Shown one piece after another: positions 16,204 to 22,370 of a DNA stretch of 22,370 nucleotides (positions are counted from its first letter, which is position 1; each line of letters opens with the position of its first letter). Position numbers and translations under genes: made by a program. The notes beneath the pieces were generated by a model that worked only from the letters and a program-made list of their open reading frames with translations, did no database searches and was not told the origin of the DNA. The DNA lies in contig NVSR01000015.1 in the NCBI GenBank assembly GCA_002401295.1, forward strand, positions 8,543-30,912, read 5' to 3'. The DNA is from SAR324 cluster bacterium (GTDB lineage Bacteria > SAR324 > XYD2-FULL-50-16).

Positions 16204-18147
16204 ATGTGCGGATTAACTGGCTTATGGGGGCCTGAAATCGGAGATGAGCGCAGCCTTTTAGGAAGAATGGTTGACGCTATTGTTCATCGAGGTCCCGATC
16301 AACAAGGGATCTGGTATTCCGAAACAGACAAGATCGGCCTGGCCCATCGACGCCTCTCCATCATCGATCTCAGCAACCAGGGTGCTCAGCCAATGTTTTC
16401 AGCCGACGGCAGGTATAGAATCGCTTATAATGGAGAAATCTATAATTTTGAGGAGATCAGGGAGGAGATCAATGCTCATGATTCGAAGATTCAATGGAGA
16501 GGCTGCTCAGATACAGAGGTACTTTTAACCGCAATTCAAATTTGGGGACTAGAGGGTTCTGTGGCCAAATTCGCTGGAATGTTTGCTTTTGCACTATGGG
16601 ATGATCTTGAAAAGCGGCTGCATTTAGTGCGAGACCGGTTGGGAGAAAAACCACTTTATTATGGATGGGTAAAAGAAACCCTGTTATTTGGTTCCGAACT
16701 GAGCGCTTTACAAACACACCCTGCATGGATTGGTGAAATAGACCGTGATTCCCTGACCCTATTTTTGAGATACAGTTATGTGCCTACACCATACTCGATC
16801 TATAAAGGCATTAAGAAGTTGACTCCGGGAACAATTTTAACTCTAAGTTCCTCAGGAGATAAAGAAGCAATTCCAGTTCCATTTTGGGATCTTCAATCCG
16901 TGGCAATGCATGGAATCAAAAATCCAAATCCCCAAACAGCATCTGAGTTAGTAAAAGACCTGGACCTTCGGTTGAGGAGGACGATTAAAAGGCAAATGAT
17001 CTCTGATGTTCCTTTAGGGGCTTTTTTATCGGGAGGCATTGATTCTTCAACAATTGTGGCGTTGATGCAGGACCAGTGTGATAGGCCGGTTAAAACATTC
17101 ACCATCGGTTTTAATGAAAAAGGATATGATGAAGCTCTATTCGCAAAGAAGATCGCATCTCATCTGGGAACAGATCATACTGAGCTTTATGTTACCCCAA
17201 GCGAAGCTCAGGGGGTAATCCACCAACTACCTGCTACCTTTGCCGAACCTTTTGCGGATAGTTCTCAAATCCCCATGTTGTTAGTCTCTGCTTTGGCAAA
17301 GCAAAAAGTAACAGTCAGCCTATCCGGAGACGGTGGGGATGAACTTTTTTGCGGATATAATCGATATATTTGGGGAAACAACATATGGAATGGAATTAAA
17401 CATGTCCCCAGAGGGATCCGATCACTCTGTGCCGCGGGAATCACTTCGATCCCACCTGGAGTCTGGACAAATCTAGCGAACCGACTCCCCCTATTAAAAT
17501 CTCGGTCAGGTTTCGGTGAAAAAATTCATAAGCTAGCTGCCCTCCTGGATGCAAAAGACCATGATACCTTGTGCCATCGTCTTCTTTCATTGTGGTTCGA
17601 TCCGGCCTCGGTAGTCTTGAATGGTCGAGAACCAACTGTCCGGTACATTAGTAATCAAAAGGATTGTGGGATTATTGATACGACCCTCAAGATGATGTTT
17701 ATCGATATGCTCAACTATATGCCCGATGATATCCTGGTGAAAGTCGATCGATCAGCAATGGCTGTTAGTTTAGAAACCAGAGTCCCTTTTTTGGATCATG
17801 AGCTCGTAGAATTTGCCTGGAGCATCCCGTTACATTGGAAAAAAAAAGATGGTGTGGGTAAGTGGATACTCCGAGAGGTGCTCTATCAGTATGTACCTCG
17901 CAAAATGATCGAGCGTCCCAAACAAGGATTTGCCGTTCCCATTGATCAATGGTTAAGGGGACCGCTCAAAGAATGGGCAGAAGAACTTTTATCTGAAAAC
18001 AGACTCATTCGAGACGGATTTTTCAACCCAACCCCTATCCGAAAAGCATGGAAGGAGCATTTGATCGGATCTAGAAACCGGCATTACTTCCTCTGGAATA
18101 CTCTCATGTTCCAATCATGGCTCCAACATCAAGGTCTTTCGAGTTAA
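16204..18147 (+). CDS. asnB: Asparagine synthase-type glutamine amidotransferase (third homologue, canonical)
   Basis: The protein has 647 residues from ATG 16204. A GTG at 16198 is in frame, but the ATG puts cysteine at position 2 (MCGLTG), as the Ntn glutaminase needs. The glutaminase domain has HRGPDQQG, NGEIYNFEE and CSDTEV. The synthetase domain has FLSGGIDSS (274-282) and SGDGGDELFCGY (374-385). The C-terminal part (VDRSAMAVSLETRVPFLD, GKWILREVL and PKQGFAVPIDQWLRG) matches AsnB-like proteins of polysaccharide and exosortase-linked loci. It should amidate a carboxylate with glutamine-derived ammonia. Uronic acid amidation is the leading guess; aspartate cannot be excluded. It is clearly divergent from the homologue at 4696, so the two probably differ in acceptor. 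Confidence 0.9.
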   Translation: MCGLTGLWGPEIGDERSLLGRMVDAIVHRGPDQQGIWYSETDKIGLAHRRLSIIDLSNQGAQPMFSADGRYRIAYNGEIYNFEEIREEINAHDSKIQWRGCSDTEVLLTAIQIWGLEGSVAKFAGMFAFALWDDLEKRLHLVRDRLGEKPLYYGWVKETLLFGSELSALQTHPAWIGEIDRDSLTLFLRYSYVPTPYSIYKGIKKLTPGTILTLSSSGDKEAIPVPFWDLQSVAMHGIKNPNPQTASELVKDLDLRLRRTIKRQMISDVPLGAFLSGGIDSSTIVALMQDQCDRPVKTFTIGFNEKGYDEALFAKKIASHLGTDHTELYVTPSEAQGVIHQLPATFAEPFADSSQIPMLLVSALAKQKVTVSLSGDGGDELFCGYNRYIWGNNIWNGIKHVPRGIRSLCAAGITSIPPGVWTNLANRLPLLKSRSGFGEKIHKLAALLDAKDHDTLCHRLLSLWFDPASVVLNGREPTVRYISNQKDCGIIDTTLKMMFIDMLNYMPDDILVKVDRSAMAVSLETRVPFLDHELVEFAWSIPLHWKKKDGVGKWILREVLYQYVPRKMIERPKQGFAVPIDQWLRGPLKEWAEELLSENRLIRDGFFNPTPIRKAWKEHLIGSRNRHYFLWNTLMFQSWLQHQGLSS

Positions 18148-18156
18148 TTAGGTAAC

Positions 18157-18194
18157 AAGATCCCTCATTCTTGCAAACTGGAGAGATCTTTTTT
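18157..18194 (+). terminator. Possible Rho-independent terminator
   Basis: AAGATCCCTC (18157-18166) can pair with GAGAGATCTT (18181-18190) in a 10-position stem with one mismatch around a 14-base loop. A six-base T-run (18189-18194) overlaps and follows the stem. It lies ten bases after the third asparagine synthase gene and before a 42-base stretch leading to the next gene. The stem is AT-rich and the T-run short, so termination would be partial at best. Confidence 0.35.
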
Positions 18195-18236
18195 GCAGCA
18201 AGCACAGTATTTAAGTTTTTCCCCTGGCACTAACAA

Positions 18237-19091
18237 ATGAAGAATATCGATTATGAAACGGTGGAAGGTTTTGGGGAGGAGTGGGCTAGGTTTACTCAAA
18301 ATGAACTCGACGAAAAAGAGCTACAAGAGCATTTTGAAAAATATTTCAAAGTTTTCAATTGGGACAAATTGCCAATCAATGCTGTGGGATTTGATCTAGG
18401 CTGCGGCAGTGGCAGGTGGGCCAAGCAGGTTGCTCCACGTGTTGGTAAGCTAAATTGTATCGACGCTAGCAACAAAGCTCTGGAAGTGGCCCGAACGAAT
18501 CTTGCAGAATCTGATAACTGCATTTTTTATCATGCCTCCGTTGACGCTATTCCCCTTGAAGACAATTCAATGGACTTTGGCTACTCGCTGGGAGTTCTAC
18601 ATCACATGCCGAACACTTCCGCTGGAATCCAATCTTGCGTTTCCAAGCTAAAACCAGGTGCCCCCTTTCTAATTTACATCTATTACGCATTCGACAATAA
18701 ACCTTTATGGTTCAAAGCAATTTGGAAGGGTTCGGATTTTATCAGACGAGCTGTGTCCCAAATGCCCTTCCCTATGAGGGCAGCTGTTTGCAGAGTCATC
18801 GCATCGGCAGTCTATTTCCCTATTGCTCGTACGTCCTTAGTGCTTGAAAAAGTAGGCTTCAATGTCATGAATTTTCCCTTGTCCTTTTATCGAGACACAT
18901 CCTTCTATACGATGAAGACAGATGCTCTGGATCGATTCGGTACCAAGTTGGAGAAAAGATTCACGAAAAAGCAAATTATAGAAATGATGACAAGGGCAGG
19001 TTTGGAGAAAATCGAAGTTTCTTCAGGAACTCCATACTGGTGTGTGATTGGGTATAAAAAAAATGATTTGAATCAGAATGGAACAATTTAA
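18237..19091 (+). CDS. Class I SAM-dependent methyltransferase (UbiE-like domain)
   Basis: The 284-residue protein has the SAM-binding glycine loop FDLGCGSGRWA (52-62), an acidic residue at the end of strand beta-2 (D76 in NCIDASNK) and the post-motif SLGVLHHMPNT (117-127) typical of Methyltransf_11/UbiE-like enzymes. A helical insert at about residues 145-230 (WKGSDFIRRAVSQMPFPM and beyond) may be an acceptor lid. Proteins starting ETVEGFGEEW with this build occur in lipopolysaccharide and sugar-modification loci. The substrate is not known; glycan or sugar-nucleotide methylation is inferred. The last 14 bases overlap the next gene. Confidence 0.85.
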   Translation: MKNIDYETVEGFGEEWARFTQNELDEKELQEHFEKYFKVFNWDKLPINAVGFDLGCGSGRWAKQVAPRVGKLNCIDASNKALEVARTNLAESDNCIFYHASVDAIPLEDNSMDFGYSLGVLHHMPNTSAGIQSCVSKLKPGAPFLIYIYYAFDNKPLWFKAIWKGSDFIRRAVSQMPFPMRAAVCRVIASAVYFPIARTSLVLEKVGFNVMNFPLSFYRDTSFYTMKTDALDRFGTKLEKRFTKKQIIEMMTRAGLEKIEVSSGTPYWCVIGYKKNDLNQNGTI

Positions 19092-20229
19092 AATCGTCCA
19101 CATTATTGCCGGATTAAATCCAGGTGGGGCGGAAATGATGCTGACCAAACTGACCCAATCCGTTGCAAAGGAGCAATTTCATTTTCACATCATCTCCCTC
19201 TCAGATGAAGGAGAGCTCGGACCATTACTGAAAGAAGCAGGTGCGGAGGTTCACACTTTGGGCATGAGTAGTCGTTCCTTCCATTTTAGAGATTTTTGGA
19301 AGTTGGTAAAACTTCTTCGCCAGCTTAAACCAAACCTTATCCAGAGTTGGATGTACCATGCTGACTTGATCAACAGCTTAGCCTCTTACTTTTTACAAAA
19401 AACGCCTGTTATTTGGGGGCTTCGTCAGAGCTTATTAACGCCAGGATTTCTTAAACCAAAAACTCGTTTTTTGGCAAAAGTCTGCGCAAAATTATCAGGA
19501 ACACCGGCAAATATCATTTGTTGTTCCGAATCGACTTTAAAGGCGCATGTCGAATTCGGATATCGATCAAAAAATATGATCGTTATTCCCAATGGATTTG
19601 ATTTGAATCAATTCAAACCAGATCAGGGATCTCGCAAAAAAATCCGTACTGAGCTAAACATTGCTGAAGGCGATATTCTCTTTGGAATGGTCAGCAGGTT
19701 TGATCGTTATAAAGATCATGAAAATTTAATTCGGGCTTCTAAGAGGGTTATAGAAATCTACCCGAATGCTTACTTTTTATTATGTGGAACCGACATATCA
19801 CCACAGAATAAAATATTAGTAAAATGGCTTAACCAATCGAATGTCCGTGATAATTTTTTTCTTTTGGATCAGAGATCAGATATTCCCAGGATTACCGCTG
19901 CCTTAGATTTCTCAGTTCTATGCTCTCATAGTGAAGGTTTTCCCAATGTTGTCGGAGAAGCTATGGCCTGTGCTGTTCCATGCATCGTTACAGATGTGGG
20001 GGATTCCGCTAATATCGTCGGTGATACAGGAATCGTAGTTCCACCGAAAGAAAAGGCTTTGATGACAAATGCACTACTGGAAATGGCCTCCCTGACAAAA
20101 GAACAAAAACTCATACTAGGAACCAGGGCAAGAAAACGAATTGAGCAATTATATTCTCTTTCTGTAATCACTGAAAAATATGAGTCCACATACAGAAAAG
20201 CCATTCTAGGTAGAAAATCAAGTTGCTGA
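19078..20229 (+). CDS. GT4-family glycosyltransferase
   Basis: The 383-residue GT-B enzyme starts MEQFKIVHIIAGLNPGGAEM, with the N-terminal GGAE loop of GT4 proteins. The donor domain is entered at FGMVSRFDRYKDHENLI, and E-x7-E is at E286-E294 (EGFPNVVGE), followed by ACAVPCIVTDVGD. It overlaps the preceding methyltransferase by 14 bases, a classic sign of coupled translation, and so probably acts on the same sugar residue or the one next to it. Donor and linkage are unknown. Confidence 0.9.
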   Translation: MEQFKIVHIIAGLNPGGAEMMLTKLTQSVAKEQFHFHIISLSDEGELGPLLKEAGAEVHTLGMSSRSFHFRDFWKLVKLLRQLKPNLIQSWMYHADLINSLASYFLQKTPVIWGLRQSLLTPGFLKPKTRFLAKVCAKLSGTPANIICCSESTLKAHVEFGYRSKNMIVIPNGFDLNQFKPDQGSRKKIRTELNIAEGDILFGMVSRFDRYKDHENLIRASKRVIEIYPNAYFLLCGTDISPQNKILVKWLNQSNVRDNFFLLDQRSDIPRITAALDFSVLCSHSEGFPNVVGEAMACAVPCIVTDVGDSANIVGDTGIVVPPKEKALMTNALLEMASLTKEQKLILGTRARKRIEQLYSLSVITEKYESTYRKAILGRKSSC

Positions 20230-20277
20230 TTGATTTACTAATTTTACAAAAACATCAAAATACTCCAGCTAAAATTC

Positions 20278-20966
20278 ATGACCCTAGGCAAATTATCCCC
20301 GATAACTCGATTAAAGGTTCTGATTTTTCAATCTCCTGTTACGGCGTTGAGCTGGGGAATTCTCTTCGGTTTAGCCGTTTTTATGATCTCCACTCCAATC
20401 GACGAATTTATTCCTCGCTTTGTAATAGCAGACTCCCTGGTTTACGCTCGGGTGGCCTTTAATATTTCCCAGGGGCTGGGATCAACCTATAATTTACTGG
20501 TACCAACAAATGGATATCACCCCTTATGGCTGCTAATGCATATCCCCTTTTACTGGGGAGCGGATAGCATCTCATCCAGAGCTTTGCTCATTCAAAGCTT
20601 GGGTATTCATGGGGGTCGCAAACGCCATTGCCTGGTCTGCTCTGATCAAACTCGTTACCAAGAGCGATTTAGCGGGTGGAGTCTCGGCTCTATTGTTCGG
20701 GGTTTTCGGCTGGAGTTTTTATGTACTTTACTCCGGAATGGAAACAGTGCTGGTCATGTTCGGATGGGCCATTTGTTACTATTTTGCTTACCGTTTTAAA
20801 ACAGAGAAAGAGTTCCAAAGTTTAACCTTTTTTTGGTTTTTCCATCGCTGTGACCCTCACTTTCCTGGCAAGACAGGACAGCGCTCTTTTATTACTCCCC
20901 TTAGTCCTTTATTCGATTCCCGGACTTCTTCGAGCCGGAATAGGGCTCAGAATTCAAACCATATGA
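20278..20966 (+). pseudogene. Degraded GT-C type membrane glycosyltransferase
   Basis: Three consecutive reading frames join into one protein-like sequence of about 228 residues. Frame one (from ATG 20278 to about 20607) has an N-terminal helix, then DSLVYARVAFNISQGLG and TNGYHPLWLL, a signature of polyprenyl-phosphate-sugar-dependent GT-C enzymes with an early acidic catalytic residue. Frame two (about 20609-20830) continues with membrane helices (ANAIAWSALI, FGWSFYVLYSGMETVL). Frame three (about 20831-20963) gives FGFSIAVTLTFLARQDSALL, which fits the family, and then stops at TGA 20964. Each break is a +1 shift; the second lies in a run of seven T (about 20828-20834). The family is usually 400-600 residues long, so the C-terminal half is also absent. 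Sequencing error could explain the frame breaks but not the truncation. Confidence 0.8.
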
Positions 20967-21082
20967 TAGTGGCAACAGCATAAAGGGCGTGATAACCTGA
21001 TAAAGTTGCTCATGAGACTGAAATATTGAATTTTGAGAGCACATCAACAATCAAAACTAATGAACCATAATTCACTAAATAC

Positions 21083-21112
21083 TTGTTTTTACATATAAAA
21101 AATAAATATAAC
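21083..21112 (+). promoter_or_regulatory. Possible sigma-70-type promoter in AT-rich gap
   Basis: TTGTTT (21083-21088) and TATAAC (21107-21112) are separated by 18 bases, 15 bases before the first possible start of the GT4 gene at 21128. The -35 box is a poor match. The surrounding gap (20967-21127) is very AT-rich, so chance matches are easy. It would restart transcription after the broken GT-C gene. Weak evidence. Confidence 0.25.
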
Positions 21113-21127
21113 TCATACAATTAGTCG

Positions 21128-22303
21128 ATGATCAAAGAGATGAAAGTCCTTCGAGTTATAGCCCGATTGAATGTTGGTGGGCCAGCAAAACATGTATCTT
21201 GGCTTTCATCAGGCCTGGATCAAAAAGGCTGGGAAAATACTTTGGTTTACGGGGAAGTGGAAGAAAATGAGAGCGATATGGAGTTTTTTGCTCGAGAAAT
21301 GGGAGTGCGCATGGTCAAGCTTAAATCCATGGCCAGAAGTATATCCATCAAAGATGACTTACGGTGTCTTTTTGAAATTTATAAATTAATTCAAAAAATT
21401 AAGCCAAATATTGTTCATACGCATACATCCAAAGCGGGTTTTTTGGGGAGAATAGCAGCAATTACCTACAACATAACCCATCAAAGGAAAATTAAGATCA
21501 TCCACACATTTCATGGGCATACTTTCCAAGGTTATTTTTCGAGACCCAAAGAAAGATTATTTTTGTTGATTGAAAGAATTCTGGGAAGATTTTCTGATAA
21601 AATCATCACCATTTCTGAGCAACAATACAAAGAGATACTAGAGACGTACAAAGTCGGACATCCTGCCAACCATCAGATAGTCAAACTGGGAATTGATACC
21701 AGCTTTGCTAATTCACTACAGCGGAATTCATTTCGTAAAGATTTCAAAATTGCTGAAGATCAAAAAATTTTTGGCATTGTAGGAAGAATTGCCCCCATTA
21801 AAAATCATACGCTTTTTCTCCAATCAATCGCTGATTTCAATCGAATTCATACCAGTAAAAAAACTGTTTTTGTAATCATTGGAGATGGTGAGCCTGATTT
21901 AGTGGCTGGATTGAAGAAACAGACTCACGATCTTGGGATTGATAATCTGATTTTTGCCGGGAATCAATCAAACCCTTCCTATTTTTACGGTGGCATCGAT
22001 TTTTTGGTTTTAACCTCCCTCAATGAAGGTACACCTGTTTCCATATTAGAAGCCTTTGCCTGTGGCATACCCGTAGTCTCAACTAATGTGGGTGGAGTAC
22101 CTGATCTAATTATTAACAACGAACGAGGGATATTAATTCCTAGTGGTGACCTTAAAGGCTTGGTCAATGCCTATGAAAGCTTGTTAGTTAACGACAACAC
22201 ACAGATCATAAATCAAGCAAAAACATATGTTGTACAAAATTATAGTGTCACCGCCTTGGTGGACAGCATAGACAAAATGTACAGGGTGCTTCTCAACGAC
22301 TAA
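21128..22303 (+). CDS. GT4-family glycosyltransferase
   Basis: The protein has 391 residues from ATG 21128. ATG 21140 (MKVLRVIARLNVGG) is an equally good start, giving a typical GT4 N-terminus four residues shorter; neither has a clear, well-spaced ribosome-binding site. HTHTSKAGFLGR (about residues 98-109) is the acceptor-side histidine loop common in capsule and exopolysaccharide GT4 enzymes. FGIVGRIAPIKNHTLFL opens the donor domain, and E-x7-E is at E300-E308 (EGTPVSILE), followed by ACGIPVVSTNVGGVPDLI. A 161-base AT-rich gap separates it from the broken GT-C gene upstream, and 19 bases from the SDR gene downstream. Sugar specificity is not deducible. Confidence 0.9.
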   Translation: MIKEMKVLRVIARLNVGGPAKHVSWLSSGLDQKGWENTLVYGEVEENESDMEFFAREMGVRMVKLKSMARSISIKDDLRCLFEIYKLIQKIKPNIVHTHTSKAGFLGRIAAITYNITHQRKIKIIHTFHGHTFQGYFSRPKERLFLLIERILGRFSDKIITISEQQYKEILETYKVGHPANHQIVKLGIDTSFANSLQRNSFRKDFKIAEDQKIFGIVGRIAPIKNHTLFLQSIADFNRIHTSKKTVFVIIGDGEPDLVAGLKKQTHDLGIDNLIFAGNQSNPSYFYGGIDFLVLTSLNEGTPVSILEAFACGIPVVSTNVGGVPDLIINNERGILIPSGDLKGLVNAYESLLVNDNTQIINQAKTYVVQNYSVTALVDSIDKMYRVLLND

Positions 22304-22322
22304 AACGAGGCAAAGGATTCTA

Positions 22323-22370
22323 ATGAGAGTTTTAATTACCGGTGGAGCCGGGTTTATTGGATCGCATTTA
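22323..22370 (+). CDS. NAD-dependent epimerase/dehydratase (extended SDR), 3'-truncated by window edge
   Basis: Only 16 codons are present. They read MRVLITGGAGFIGSHL, the beta-alpha-beta nucleotide-binding start of extended SDR enzymes with the GxxGxxG motif (GGAGFIG). AAAGGA at 22311-22316 precedes the ATG. Family members in such clusters include UDP-glucose 4-epimerase, UDP-glucuronate 4-epimerase, UDP-glucuronate decarboxylase and dTDP-glucose dehydratase. The visible residues cannot tell these apart. It probably begins the nucleotide-sugar supply part of the locus. Confidence 0.8.
   Translation, partial: MRVLITGGAGFIGSHL

Noticed and set aside
1..22370. Mobile elements, tRNA/rRNA genes, CRISPR arrays
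   Set aside because: I saw no transposase or integrase sequence, regular direct repeats with spacers, or tRNA-like cloverleaf in the gaps.

Overview
This window is part of a large surface-polysaccharide gene cluster (O-antigen, capsule or exopolysaccharide type) from an AT-rich bacterium. A polymerase/ligase-like membrane protein, five GT4 glycosyltransferases and glycan-modifying enzymes support this reading. The sequence does not fix the taxon. The O-antigen-like layout suggests a Gram-negative, but that is inference. All recognisable genes lie on the plus strand, mostly with short gaps or small overlaps, so one or a few long operons are likely. I saw no rRNA, tRNA, CRISPR array or insertion sequence. 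Both ends are cut: a methyltransferase runs off the left edge and an SDR sugar-nucleotide enzyme begins at the right edge.

Left block (1-8423), decoration enzymes. It starts with the truncated methyltransferase. A compact module follows that resembles the sxtJ/sxtK/sxtI genes of saxitoxin clusters: a three-helix SxtJ-like membrane protein, a 49-residue DUF5989/SxtK-like membrane peptide and a NodU/SxtI/TobZ-type O-carbamoyltransferase. Next is a membrane-anchored SGNH hydrolase. Then come a canonical class II asparagine synthetase-type amidotransferase and a second homologue that has lost the glutaminase cysteine and altered part of the synthetase active site.

Middle block (8401-18147), chain building. 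It holds a GT4 transferase, an FkbM methyltransferase, another GT4, a poorly characterised GT-like protein, a second FkbM methyltransferase, a Wzy/ligase-like membrane protein, a third GT4 and a third asparagine synthetase homologue with all catalytic motifs. A hairpin with a T-tract after this gene may be a weak terminator.

Right block (18237-22370). It holds a class I methyltransferase overlapping a GT4, a degraded GT-C type membrane glycosyltransferase (two frame breaks and a missing C-terminus), an AT-rich gap with a possible promoter, a fifth GT4 and the first 16 codons of an SDR epimerase/dehydratase.

Together the genes predict a glycan assembled by several retaining glycosyltransferases, polymerised or ligated by the membrane protein, and heavily decorated by O-carbamoylation, O-methylation and probably amidation of uronic acids or another carboxylate. 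No initiating phosphoglycosyltransferase, flippase or complete nucleotide-sugar pathway lies inside the window, so the cluster must extend beyond it or rely on genes elsewhere.
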